NCBI GenBank assembly: GCA_964370715.1
Contig: CAYJKJ010000007.1
Location: 54,903 to 118,902 of the forward strand
Direction of reading: 5' to 3'
DNA from: CAYJAY01 sp964370715
GTDB lineage: Bacteria > Bacillota > Clostridia > Oscillospirales > Ruminococcaceae
DNA length: 64,000 bases
Below, piece by piece: positions 33,452 to 41,788 of this stretch (position 1 is the first letter of the stretch; the number at the start of each line of letters is the position of its first letter). The position numbers and the translations under genes are program-made. The notes below the pieces were generated by a model, which was not told where the DNA came from, made no database searches, and saw nothing but the letters and a program-made list of their open reading frames with translations.

Positions 33452-34194
33452 CAAGGGAAGACTATATTAATAAACTTGAAACGTTGCTTAAAAAACATCT
33501 TTCCAAGAATGAGGTCGAGGACATTTTAAGAGACTACAACGAATACTTTGAAGATGGCTACAGGCAGAGCAAAACCGATCTTGAGATTGCAACAAAACTA
33601 GGCAACCCGGAAATTATAGCAGGTCAATTTATCGATGAGTTTAAAGGGAACAAATCCGAGGGGAGTTCCGACAACCTAGGCGACATCAAAGAAAAAGCCG
33701 CCAAAGGGTTTGAGAACATAAAAAACTTATCGTTTGTAAAACAGATCGGTGAAAAGACGGCTACGACATTTAGGCAGTATGAAAAAAAAGAAGAACCGAT
33801 CGATGACGATAAACAAAAAGGTTTTTTTAGCAAAGTTTTAAGTTTTGTTGGCAGAGTTTTCAGAGGACTTATGGCGATTATAAAAACACTCTTAAAGCTA
33901 GCAGCTATGATAATAACGTTTATGATATCAGTTTTTGTTGTTGTGATGTTTTTTGGAATGACGTGTGCCTTGATTTTCGGTAGTTTTGCGGTCTTTACAG
34001 CTGGCTTAATCTTTTCGGATTTTACGGTGTTTTTTATGGGGATTGGCATAGCCGGCGGTGTGTTGATGTTAGCGTTGGGCATATTGTTTATAATTTTAGC
34101 AATTGTTATATGCAAAAAAGCAAAAAAACTATTGCAAGCCATTAAGAATAAAAGAACAGAAAAAGCCATTAATGGAGGAATTCAAGATGTTTAA
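33448..34194 (+). CDS. DUF1700 (HAAS-type) membrane protein
   Basis: 248 residues. Residues 1-70 are the HAAS/DUF1700 helical domain: MTREDYINKLETLLKKHLSK, VEDILRDYNEYFEDGYRQ and ATKLGNPEIIAGQFIDEF. Then comes a charged linker and, from about 130, three to four membrane helices. Proteins of this type pair with PadR regulators and help sense or respond to envelope stress, though their exact action is unknown. The last bases overlap the start of the next gene by 8. Confidence 0.9.
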   Translation: MTREDYINKLETLLKKHLSKNEVEDILRDYNEYFEDGYRQSKTDLEIATKLGNPEIIAGQFIDEFKGNKSEGSSDNLGDIKEKAAKGFENIKNLSFVKQIGEKTATTFRQYEKKEEPIDDDKQKGFFSKVLSFVGRVFRGLMAIIKTLLKLAAMIITFMISVFVVVMFFGMTCALIFGSFAVFTAGLIFSDFTVFFMGIGIAGGVLMLALGILFIILAIVICKKAKKLLQAIKNKRTEKAINGGIQDV

Positions 34195-34693
34195 AAAAAT
34201 AGCAATCGCAGTTTCGATAGTTGTAGTAGCAAGTTTAGTAGTTACCATTGTGTTTGCGGGGCTTGCGTTTAACGATTTATACAATCAGTTTAAACAAGTC
34301 GTCGATGATAATCAAATTGAGATAACCAAAACCGAATTATCACCCGATATTAAAAGATTGGTTGTATATGGGTATGGCGACGCAAACTACCTTAAAACCC
34401 CCGAAAAAGTCGGATATTATACCCAGAGTAACTATTCGGAATATCAATATACAATAACCGAGGTAGATGAAAACGGCGTTGCGGAAATGTATATATATGA
34501 CAACGAAATGCCGCAGTTTAGCTTTGATCAACATTCTGTTGAATATCAGATTTTAAGGATGGTTAATTCCAGCAACAGCACAACGTTTTATATACCAAAT
34601 GAGGTAGAAGTTGAGATGCGAAGCATTCATGCTGATCTTGTTTGGGGCGAACAAGAAACAACGGATGAAACAACGGATGAAACAATAGAATAG
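34187..34693 (+). CDS. Membrane-anchored protein of the PadR-DUF1700 operon
   Basis: 168 residues from the ATG at 34187, right after GGAGGAATTCAAG; a much earlier in-frame ATG at 34103 lies inside the previous gene and is rejected. An N-terminal helix IAVSIVVVASLVVTIVFAGL anchors an extracellular part of about 130 residues, beta-rich, with KRLVVYGYGDANYL near 51. In sister operons this place is held by DUF4097 beta-helix proteins; this one is much shorter and only loosely similar. It ends in a short acidic repeat, ETTDETTDETIE, from a tandem duplication of 12 bases. Confidence 0.8.
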   Translation: MFKKIAIAVSIVVVASLVVTIVFAGLAFNDLYNQFKQVVDDNQIEITKTELSPDIKRLVVYGYGDANYLKTPEKVGYYTQSNYSEYQYTITEVDENGVAEMYIYDNEMPQFSFDQHSVEYQILRMVNSSNSTTFYIPNEVEVEMRSIHADLVWGEQETTDETTDETIE

Positions 34694-34704
34694 AAACAAA
34701 ATTT

Positions 34705-34754
34705 AATCTTTCGAAAACTTGCCGGGAATTAGCTTTTTTTCGAAGGATTTTTTT
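34705..34754 (+). terminator. Terminator of the PadR operon
   Basis: AATCTTTCGAAAA pairs with TTTTCGAAGGATT (one G-U), 19-base loop, ending in a run of T to 34754. Confidence 0.8.
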
Positions 34755-34803
34755 GTGTGTAGCAATTTAGAAAGCTAGCTTCAAATAGAGCAAATAAAAA
34801 CTA

Positions 34804-34832
34804 TAGCATTCTAATATTTTTTTTGATATAAT
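34804..34832 (+). promoter_or_regulatory. Probable promoter of the aldehyde oxidoreductase operon
   Basis: Consensus TATAAT at 34827-34832 with a weak TAGCAT -35 at 17 bases. The 85 bases that follow are AT-rich without clear structure. Confidence 0.45.
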
Positions 34833-34917
34833 ATATTCAATTAGCATAATATTTTACTGTTAATACTAAAATTTGTATACAGAATTTTTAAAATCATAAA
34901 GTTAAAGGGGTTTTTTA

Positions 34918-36804
34918 ATGTTTGGATATATGAATAAAATGGCGCTTATAGATCTTACGAGCTTGACGGTTGAGAACTATCAAGTGTCGGAAAATGATTA
35001 TCGTTTGTTTTTGGGCGGGAAAAGCCTTGCGGCTAAGATTATATATGACAACATAAAACAAAAGATAGATCCCTTTAGTTTAGAAAATTTGATTGTTATA
35101 ACAACCTCGCCGTTAACAGCGACGACTGCGCCCTGTTCCTCTCGATTTAACGTTTCGACGATATCGCCACTAACCGGGCTTTTGACCTCGAGCAACTGCG
35201 GAGGGCCTTTTGGAATACAGCTTAAAAAATCGGGCTTTGATGGGCTTGTTATAACCGGCAAAGCGAAACAGCCGACCTTTATCGATATAACGGACGACAG
35301 CATAACGTTTAAAGACGCAAAACATCTATGGGGGAAAAAGACGGGGGAGACGGAACAGTTGATCGGGGGGCGAGCAAACGGAAAGTTTGTTATAGGGCCT
35401 GCCGGAGAAAACCTTGTTTTGTATGCCGGCGTTTTTTCAAACGAAAGAGCCGCCGGAAGGGGCGGAGTGGGCGCTGTGTTTGGGAGCAAAAACCTTAAAG
35501 GCTTGGTTGCAAGCGGAACAAAACAGATTGATTTTTATAACAAGGAAAAGTTTAAAAAGCTCAACAAAAAATGGATTTCTATTCTTAAACAACACCCGTT
35601 AACGGGGGGGCAACTGCCAAACTACGGGACGGCAGGGCTGGTTACCCCGATGAACTATCGCAATCTTCTCGCCACTAAAAATTATAACAGCGGAAGTTTC
35701 GACAGGTTCGAAGATATAAGCGGCGAAACGCTTACAGAAAAACATCTTATCAAAAACAAAGGTTGCGTTTCTTGCCCTATACAATGCGCAAGGGTGGTTT
35801 CGGTTGATGGGAAACAGGTTAAAGGACCCGAGGTTGAAACGATAGCTCTTTTTGGGAGCAATCTTTTAAACAGCGATATGCAGAAGATTTTAGATATAAA
35901 CCATCTTGCGGACGAACTGGGGTTAGACACAATAAGCATGGGGTCGACTATCGGTTTTGCTATGGAGCTAAACGAAAAAGGGGTTTGGAATTCGGGGCTT
36001 AACTTTGGCGATATGACCAACATCGAAAAAACGATCGAGGATATTGCTTTTCGCAGAGGAATCGGCGATCTTTTGGCAGACGGAACAAAGCGGCTAGCGG
36101 AAAAGTTTGGCGGAAAGGAATACGCTATCAACGTTAAGGGGATGGAGCTTGCGGCATATGAACCAAGGGCGGCGCAAGGAATGGGTCTTGGTTATGCGAC
36201 GGCGAATCGAGGAGGTTGCCATCTTAACGGCGGATACATGGTTGTTTTGGAAGGATTGGGGCTTGATATTTCGGGAAAGACAACAAAGGGAAAAGCCGAG
36301 TTTTCGATATTTTTTCAAGATCTTATGGAGGCGGTGTCGGCGGGCGGTAGTTGCCTTTTCACAACCTATGCAATATTGCCGGGGTTTTTAATAGCAAACC
36401 CAAATTCTTTTGTTTCGAAAACCGTTAACAAACTAGCGCCGTATTTCGGCGGCATAATTGGGTTTGTTCATAGGTTTACTTCGCTGTTGTCGGTTAACGT
36501 TCCGTTTATGGTTCCCCATTCCGTTATGATAAACTATGTCACCGGAATGAAACTTAATATAGGGAGCTTGAAAAAAACAGGGGAGCGGGGATACACCCTT
36601 GAAAGGTTGGTTAATCTAAGGCTTGGAATGACAAACGAAGAGGACAGACTACCCAAAAGGCTATTAAAACAGCTCCAAAGAAAGGATGACAGCGACAGCG
36701 TTGTTAAACTTCAAGAGATGTTGCCGATATACTATAAAACAAGGGGTTGGGATCAAAACGGAGTGCCGACACAAAAATCCCTTAAAAAGTTGGGGCTTTT
36801 ATGA
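34918..36804 (+). CDS. Aldehyde ferredoxin oxidoreductase (tungsten/molybdenum type)
   Basis: 628 residues of the AOR family, which interconvert aldehydes and carboxylic acids with ferredoxin through a bis-pterin W or Mo site and a 4Fe-4S cluster. The N-domain has LFLGGKSLAAKIIYDN and PLTGLLTSSNCGGPFG; the cluster cysteines are in KGCVSCPIQCARVV near 285 and GGSCLFTTYA near 475; RAAQGMGLGYATANRGGCHL near 420 is the conserved cofactor-binding stretch. In anaerobes AOR can reduce acids with excess reducing power. AAAGGGG precedes the ATG. The MoaD-like gene overlaps its stop, and an alcohol dehydrogenase follows. Confidence 0.95.
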   Translation: MFGYMNKMALIDLTSLTVENYQVSENDYRLFLGGKSLAAKIIYDNIKQKIDPFSLENLIVITTSPLTATTAPCSSRFNVSTISPLTGLLTSSNCGGPFGIQLKKSGFDGLVITGKAKQPTFIDITDDSITFKDAKHLWGKKTGETEQLIGGRANGKFVIGPAGENLVLYAGVFSNERAAGRGGVGAVFGSKNLKGLVASGTKQIDFYNKEKFKKLNKKWISILKQHPLTGGQLPNYGTAGLVTPMNYRNLLATKNYNSGSFDRFEDISGETLTEKHLIKNKGCVSCPIQCARVVSVDGKQVKGPEVETIALFGSNLLNSDMQKILDINHLADELGLDTISMGSTIGFAMELNEKGVWNSGLNFGDMTNIEKTIEDIAFRRGIGDLLADGTKRLAEKFGGKEYAINVKGMELAAYEPRAAQGMGLGYATANRGGCHLNGGYMVVLEGLGLDISGKTTKGKAEFSIFFQDLMEAVSAGGSCLFTTYAILPGFLIANPNSFVSKTVNKLAPYFGGIIGFVHRFTSLLSVNVPFMVPHSVMINYVTGMKLNIGSLKKTGERGYTLERLVNLRLGMTNEEDRLPKRLLKQLQRKDDSDSVVKLQEMLPIYYKTRGWDQNGVPTQKSLKKLGLL

Positions 36805-37049
36805 TATCGGTGAAGTTTTACGGAATGTTTCGGGAAAAGGTTGGGGCGGTCGAGATGTCGCTAGAGGCTTGTTCGCTTGATCGGTTGCTGAAAGAAATCT
36901 GTCGTGTGTCGGAAAACATCTCGGTTAAAGAGCTTAAACAATCGATGATATTTATCAACAAAAAACCGCTTTCGGAATATAGTGGGTTTAAAACTAAACT
37001 CGAAGATGGTTTTGAAGTTGCGTTTTTGTCTCCAAGCGGGGGCGGGTAA
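36801..37049 (+). CDS. MoaD/ThiS-like sulfur-carrier protein
   Basis: 82 residues with a beta-grasp fold starting ISVKFYGMFREKVGA and ending LSPSGGG. In this family the terminal Gly-Gly is adenylated and thiocarboxylated to deliver sulfur to molybdopterin; this copy has one extra Gly. The start overlaps the AOR stop as ATGA, so it is made with the enzyme whose pterin cofactor it would help to build. Dedicated MoaD copies beside AOR genes are common in anaerobes. No other cofactor gene is in the window. Confidence 0.88.
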   Translation: MISVKFYGMFREKVGAVEMSLEACSLDRLLKEICRVSENISVKELKQSMIFINKKPLSEYSGFKTKLEDGFEVAFLSPSGGG

Positions 37050-37089
37050 AAACAGAGTGAAAAAAAGTAAAGATAAAGGGGTTTGCGGT

Positions 37090-38298
37090 ATGAACAGTTT
37101 AACAACAATTTATGCTAGAACGTTTCAATTTGTTATGAAGGTGGGAGCGGTTTTCCTGCCGTTTAGAGTTCCGGAAATATTTTCGGGTGAAAATGCTGTT
37201 GAAAAAATTTGCGATAAAATCAAGAGCCTGGGACATAAAAGACTGTTGCTCGTGACCGATGCGACGATAACAAAACTCGGGCTTTACAATCAGCTTGTCG
37301 AGGCGCTCGACAAACAAGAAATACAAGTTTTTGTTTATGACAAAACGGTTCCAAACCCTACTATTGAAAATGTTGAACAAGCTTTTTTGATGTATAAACA
37401 AAACAGCTGTAGCGGAATAGTTGGTTTTGGCGGAGGAAGCAGCCTAGATTGCGCAAAGGTGGTTGGCGCAAGGGTTGCAAGACCCAACAAATCGGTTAAG
37501 CAGATGAAGGGGCTTTTCAAGGTGTTAAGGCGTTTGCCCGATATCTTTGCCGTTCCGACAACCGCCGGAACGGGGAGCGAAACAACGGTGGCGGCGGTCG
37601 TTGTCGACAGCGAAACACACAGCAAATTCGCAATTAATGATCTTCCGCTTATCCCAAGATATGCCCTTCACGACCCAAAGATAACGGTTGGGCTTCCGAA
37701 ACATATAACCTCTACTACCGGAATGGATGCATTAACCCACGCTGTTGAAGCGTTTATCGGAAACAGCAACACAAAAAAAACCGAGGAATATGCAGTTTTG
37801 GCTACCGAGATTATCTTTAAAAACATCAAGACGGTGTATGACAATCCCTCGGATATCGAAGCTCGAGAAAAGATGTTGTTGGCTTCGTTTTATGGCGGTG
37901 CGGCGTTCACAAGGGCGTATGTAGGAAACGTTCATGCAGTTTCCCATGCTCTTGGCGGAAAATATTCAACCCCCCATGGCCTTGCAAACGCTGTTGCTCT
38001 TCCCGTTGTTCTTGAATATTATGGCGAAAGCGTTTATCAAAAGTTGGCGCTTCTTTCGGACAGAGCTAATTTATACGATAAAAATCTTACAAATAAACAA
38101 AAGGCAGAAAAATTTATCAGCGATATAAAACAATTCAACAACTATCTTGGAATACCCGAAAAATTAGATGATATAAAACAAGAGGATATAAAAAACCTAG
38201 CTATCCACGCATATAAAGAGGCGGTTCCTTTGTATCCCGTTCCGAAGCTTTTGGATATAAACGACGTTGAAAAGATATATAAATTGTTATCAAATTGA
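37090..38298 (+). CDS. Iron-containing alcohol dehydrogenase
   Basis: 402 residues from the ATG at 37090, 8 bases after AAAGGGG; an earlier ATG at 36982 lies inside the MoaD gene. Group III (Fe) alcohol dehydrogenase motifs: VGFGGGSSLDCAKV (NAD binding) near 110, VPTTAGTGSE near 155, the metal-ligand region TGMDALTHAVEAFIG near 215 and VHAVSHALGGKYSTPHGLANA near 285, with Asp and His ligands. Together with AOR it gives a route acid to aldehyde to alcohol (or back). Substrate chain length cannot be read. Confidence 0.93.
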   Translation: MNSLTTIYARTFQFVMKVGAVFLPFRVPEIFSGENAVEKICDKIKSLGHKRLLLVTDATITKLGLYNQLVEALDKQEIQVFVYDKTVPNPTIENVEQAFLMYKQNSCSGIVGFGGGSSLDCAKVVGARVARPNKSVKQMKGLFKVLRRLPDIFAVPTTAGTGSETTVAAVVVDSETHSKFAINDLPLIPRYALHDPKITVGLPKHITSTTGMDALTHAVEAFIGNSNTKKTEEYAVLATEIIFKNIKTVYDNPSDIEAREKMLLASFYGGAAFTRAYVGNVHAVSHALGGKYSTPHGLANAVALPVVLEYYGESVYQKLALLSDRANLYDKNLTNKQKAEKFISDIKQFNNYLGIPEKLDDIKQEDIKNLAIHAYKEAVPLYPVPKLLDINDVEKIYKLLSN

Positions 38299-38327
38299 AA
38301 ACTCACAGATTTTTCGACTTTTAATTA

Positions 38328-38357
38328 TTGACTTTATATATTAAAACAAGGTAGAAT
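38328..38357 (+). promoter_or_regulatory. Promoter of the DUF1292 gene
   Basis: TTGACT (38328-38333), 18-base spacer, TAGAAT (38352-38357), 37 bases before the ATG. Confidence 0.55.
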
Positions 38358-38393
38358 AGAGTTAACAAAATGAAAGATTGGATTTAGATATTT

Positions 38394-38732
38394 ATGAGTA
38401 ACGAAATAGAAAATACAAATGACCAAGCAATGGAACAGGATATGCAGGCCGATTTAATTGTGTTGACCGATGAAGAAGGTAACGAACATCAATTTGAACT
38501 GGTTGATTCTGTTGAACATAATGGCGAAACTTATGTTGCTTTGTTTGCAGATCTTCCTCCCGAAGAGATGCTTGAAGACGACGGAAATCTCGTTATAATG
38601 AAGATAGTGGCCGAAGAAAACGGCGAAGAAATTCTTGAACTTATCGAAGATGATGAAGAGTTTGAAGAGGTAAGCGAAATATTTATGGAACGCCTTTCGG
38701 ATCTTTTTGATTTCGAAGAGGAACAAGAATAA
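38394..38732 (+). CDS. DUF1292 family acidic protein
   Basis: 112 residues, strongly acidic. The DUF1292 core is clear: LIVLTDEEGNEHQFELVDSV, NGETYVALFADL and LVIMKIVAEENGEEILELI, followed by a Glu-rich tail. DUF1292 proteins are small, widespread in Firmicutes and of unknown function, often near alaS-yrrL-yrrK or RNA genes. Here it is alone, directly upstream of a structured RNA. Confidence 0.9.
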   Translation: MSNEIENTNDQAMEQDMQADLIVLTDEEGNEHQFELVDSVEHNGETYVALFADLPPEEMLEDDGNLVIMKIVAEENGEEILELIEDDEEFEEVSEIFMERLSDLFDFEEEQE

Positions 38733-38760
38733 AAAAACAAAATAAGCATACAATGTTAAT

Positions 38761-38950
38761 AAGCCCTGCTTTGTTCGAAATGTTGCAACCATTTTTAATC
38801 CTACAAGCATTAGAATAGGGAGTTATTCTCCATTGGCAGATTGCAGACCTCCCCACGGGAAGAAGGGAGCGAGAAACCAAGGGAAGACGTACCCACCGCC
38901 TTTTGAAGGACGGGTTCTAAACCGGTTGCAGACGGCAAAGCGGGGATATT
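38761..38950 (+). ncRNA. ssrS: 6S RNA (SsrS-like)
   Basis: A structured region of about 190 bases with no coding sense. The ends pair: CCCTGCTTTG (38764-38773) with CAAAGCGGGG (38936-38945), ten pairs with one G-U. The 5' start AAGCCCTGCTTTGTTCG looks like the closing stem of Firmicutes 6S RNAs, and the size and long imperfect rod with inner stems (for example around 38850-38890) fit. A TACAAT -10 at 38749-38754 would start transcription at about 38761. 6S RNA mimics an open promoter and binds sigma-A RNA polymerase in stationary phase. Confidence 0.75.
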
Positions 38951-38964
38951 ATATTTTTAAAACA

Positions 38965-39015
38965 ATAAACGCCGGATAAAAAACTTTTTTGAAAGTTTTG
39001 AAGTTTGGCGTTTAT
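38965..39015 (+). other. Hairpin between 6S-like RNA and tcdA
   Basis: ATAAACGCC (38965-38973) pairs with GGCGTTTAT (39007-39015), with an inner AAAACTTT/AAAGTTTT stem. No long T run follows, so termination of the upstream RNA here is uncertain. Confidence 0.45.
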
Positions 39016-39038
39016 ATCGTATTTTGGGGAGAAAACAA

Positions 39039-39740
39039 TTGGAAAACTTTCTTTTGCGACAGGAGATTTTATTAGGGGAAAGCTCAACCGAAACGCTTAA
39101 AAACAGCACCGTTGCGGTGGTAGGTTTAGGCGGTGTTGGCGGTGCGGCGGTCGAAGCGTTGGTTCGAGCCGGCGTTTCTAACATAATCATAGCGGATTAT
39201 GACACCGTTGATATAACAAACCTTAACCGACAGATTATGACTACATATAACGACATAGGTAAACTTAAAACCGACGTTACAAAAAAGCGGCTTTTGGCGA
39301 TTAACCCTAGTTTGAACATAACGAAACTTGATATTAAAGTGTCGGCAGAAACTATAGATGAGGTTTTTGATCTAGACCCCGATTTTATTGTTGATGCTAT
39401 CGACATGGTGTCGTCGAAGCTGCTGTTGATTGAAACGGCGAACAACAAAAATGTTCCTATTATATCCTCTATGGGAACGGGAAACCGCCTGTCACCGTTT
39501 GGGTTTAAGATTGGATCGATTTCCGAAACTGCAGGATCGGGTTGTAAACTTGCGAGGGTTATGCGCCTTGAACTTAAAAAAAGAAACATATTTGACACCG
39601 TCACGCTTTATTCAACGATGCCACCGGTTGAAAAGAAGGTCGACACCAAAACTATAGGTTCGGTGTCGTTCGTTCCGCCCGTTGCAGGGTATATGTTGGC
39701 GTCGTATGTCGTTGGTAGGATATGTTTTTTAAAACAATGA
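39039..39740 (+). CDS. tcdA: tRNA threonylcarbamoyladenosine dehydratase
   Basis: 233 residues from a TTG at 39039, 9 bases after GGGGAGA; a TTG at 39024 precedes the Shine-Dalgarno. An E1-like (ThiF/MoeB) adenylating enzyme that cyclises t6A at position 37 of ANN-decoding tRNAs, using ATP. Signature stretches: RQEILLGESSTETLKNSTVA, VVGLGGVGGAAVEALVRAGV (nucleotide loop), DYDTVDITNLNRQIM, and LKTDVTKKRLLAINPSL. The MoeB-type CxxC zinc pairs are absent, as in TcdA. Confidence 0.92.
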   Translation: MENFLLRQEILLGESSTETLKNSTVAVVGLGGVGGAAVEALVRAGVSNIIIADYDTVDITNLNRQIMTTYNDIGKLKTDVTKKRLLAINPSLNITKLDIKVSAETIDEVFDLDPDFIVDAIDMVSSKLLLIETANNKNVPIISSMGTGNRLSPFGFKIGSISETAGSGCKLARVMRLELKKRNIFDTVTLYSTMPPVEKKVDTKTIGSVSFVPPVAGYMLASYVVGRICFLKQ

Positions 39741-39745
39741 GCTAC

Positions 39746-39784
39746 AAAAGATTTTGCAAAACAATAGTTGCAAAGTCTTTTTAT
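39746..39784 (+). terminator. Terminator of tcdA
   Basis: AAAAGATTTTGCAA pairs with TTGCAAAGTCTTTT (one G-U), 8-base loop, then TTATTTT. Confidence 0.78.
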
Positions 39785-39847
39785 TTTGGGAATATTTAAC
39801 GCAAAAAGCATAAATGATAGAAAAATGTTAAAACATAAAAGAAATAA

Positions 39848-39877
39848 TTGAAAAACGTTTCGTTTTTATGTTAAAAT
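39848..39877 (+). promoter_or_regulatory. Promoter of glnS
   Basis: TTGAAA (39848-39853), 18-base spacer, TAAAAT (39872-39877), 40 bases before the ATG. Confidence 0.5.
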
Positions 39878-39917
39878 AGTGTTTACTGATTAAATAAAAA
39901 GGATTAAGGTTTGCGAT

Positions 39918-41573
39918 ATGAGCGAGACAAATAATTTTATACACGATATAATCGAACAGGATATCAGCGAGGGAAAAGTTCAAAAGATCCACACTCGTTT
40001 CCCGCCCGAACCAAACGGATATCTTCATATCGGGCATACAAAAGCGATGTGGATAAATTCGACGACAGCGGAAAAATATGACGGGCTTTTTAACCTTAGA
40101 TACGACGACACCAACCCAACTAAGGAAGACGACGAATATGTTAAATCGATCTATGATGATCTTTGTTGGCTCGGAGCAAAACCGACCGGCGGAGTTTTCT
40201 ATGGTTCGGATTATTTTGATAAATGCTATGATTTTGCGGTTGAACTCATTAAAAAAGGGAAAGCATATGTTTGCTCGCTTTCCCCCGAAGAGATGAGGGA
40301 ATATCGAGGAACGTTGACCGAACCCGGCAAAAACAGCCCGTTCAGAGAACGTTCGGTTGAACAAAATCTTGAGCTTTTCGAGAGAATGAAAAACGGCGAA
40401 TTCCAAAGCGGTGAACATATTTTAAGGGCGAAGATCGATATGGCAAGCCCCAACATGAACATGAGAGATCCCGCTATCTATCGCATTATGCACCTTACCC
40501 ACCACAGACAAGGGGACAAATGGTGCATCTATCCGCTATATGATTATGCTCATCCGATTCAAGATGCGCTCGAAGGTATAACGCATTCTCTTTGTTCGCT
40601 TGAATTCGAAAACCATCGACCTTTATATGATTGGGTTATAGAAAATATAGGGTTTGAACATAAACCGCATCAATACGAATTTGCACGTTTAAATCTAACC
40701 TATACCGTTATGAGTAAAAGATATTTAAGGGAGCTTGTTGAAACTAACATAGTAGACGGTTGGGACGACCCCAGAATGCCAACATTAAGCGGATTAAGAA
40801 GAAGAGGATACACCCCGACATCTATCGTGAATTTTGTTAAGACCGCCGGCGTGTCTAAAGCTAATAGCCTTGTTGATATCGGTTTGCTTGAATTTTGTAT
40901 TAGAGATGAGCTTAACAAATCGGCGACAAGAAGAATTGCAATTCTCGACCCAATTAAAGTTACCGTTACAAACTATCCCGACGACAAGGTCGAGGAATTT
41001 AATATCTCGAACAATCCAAACGATCCCGAAATGGGCAGCAGAAAAGTGTTGTTCTCAAAACATCTTTATATCGACAGGAGCGATTTTTTCGTGTCGCCCC
41101 CTCCAAAATTCTTTAGGATGTTCAAAGGCAACGAAGTTCGCTTGATGGGTGCATATATCGTTAAATGCGACGATTATGTTGTTGATGAACAAGGAAACGT
41201 TGTCGAGATACTTTGTTCAGCGGACCTCACAAGCGGAGGGAAAGCCCCCGAAGACGGAAGAAAGATTAAAGGGACTATCCATTGGCTTTCCGAGAAAAAC
41301 TGTTTTGATTCAACCGTTAGAGCATACGACCGATTGTTCACCCTCGAGAACACAGGTGATATCGAAGAGGGCAAAGGATATGGAGATTATCTTAACCCGC
41401 AATCGATTACTACATATGACAGGGCAAAGCTTGAAGAGATTATCCAAAGCGAGCCACAGGAGATGCGCTACCAATTTGTGCGTGTTGGGTATTTCATCAA
41501 AGACTCAAAGACCGAGAATGCCTACAACATGATTGTAGGGCTTAAAGATACCTGGGCGAAGGTTAATAAATAG
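39918..41573 (+). CDS. glnS: Glutaminyl-tRNA synthetase
   Basis: Charges tRNA-Gln directly. 551 residues. Class I motifs: RFPPEPNGYLHIGHTKA near 30 (HIGH) and VMSKRYL near 268 (KMSKS variant). LRYDDTNPTKEDDEYV near 55 and YDYAHPIQDALEGITHSLCS (start near 209) are GlnRS-specific stretches, and the C-terminal half is the all-beta anticodon-binding region. Having GlnRS means this lineage need not rely only on the GatCAB amidation route for Gln-tRNA. Monocistronic, with its own promoter. Confidence 0.96.
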   Translation: MSETNNFIHDIIEQDISEGKVQKIHTRFPPEPNGYLHIGHTKAMWINSTTAEKYDGLFNLRYDDTNPTKEDDEYVKSIYDDLCWLGAKPTGGVFYGSDYFDKCYDFAVELIKKGKAYVCSLSPEEMREYRGTLTEPGKNSPFRERSVEQNLELFERMKNGEFQSGEHILRAKIDMASPNMNMRDPAIYRIMHLTHHRQGDKWCIYPLYDYAHPIQDALEGITHSLCSLEFENHRPLYDWVIENIGFEHKPHQYEFARLNLTYTVMSKRYLRELVETNIVDGWDDPRMPTLSGLRRRGYTPTSIVNFVKTAGVSKANSLVDIGLLEFCIRDELNKSATRRIAILDPIKVTVTNYPDDKVEEFNISNNPNDPEMGSRKVLFSKHLYIDRSDFFVSPPPKFFRMFKGNEVRLMGAYIVKCDDYVVDEQGNVVEILCSADLTSGGKAPEDGRKIKGTIHWLSEKNCFDSTVRAYDRLFTLENTGDIEEGKGYGDYLNPQSITTYDRAKLEEIIQSEPQEMRYQFVRVGYFIKDSKTENAYNMIVGLKDTWAKVNK

Positions 41574-41585
41574 ATGATTTGAAGT

Positions 41586-41624
41586 TTTCTGCGATGTGGC
41601 AAAAATTTTGCCACATCGCAGAAA
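41586..41624. terminator. Perfect palindrome downstream of glnS
   Basis: Nineteen-bp perfect arms (41586-41604 and 41606-41624) around a single base. It lacks a T run on either side, so it may be a weak terminator, a transcript end-protector or a protein site. Its core TGTGGCAAAA is shared with the ATPase terminator at 32837. Confidence 0.55.
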
Positions 41625-41753
41625 TAATGCATCTAATGCATCGATAGAGCTATGATAATGGTTGGATTTTCGCAATATATTAATAGTATTTATTATATAT
41701 AAAGATTTTGGCAAAAAAACTTTGAAAAACTCGAAAAAATCTTTGAAAATCTA

Positions 41754-41782
41754 TTGCATTGCATAATTCTTTTTGATATAAT
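41754..41782 (+). promoter_or_regulatory. Strong promoter of the S10-spc-alpha operon
   Basis: TTGCAT (41754-41759), exact 17-base spacer and consensus TATAAT (41777-41782). Transcription would begin near 41789. No other convincing promoter was seen until after rplQ. Confidence 0.75.
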
Positions 41783-41788
41783 AATTGA

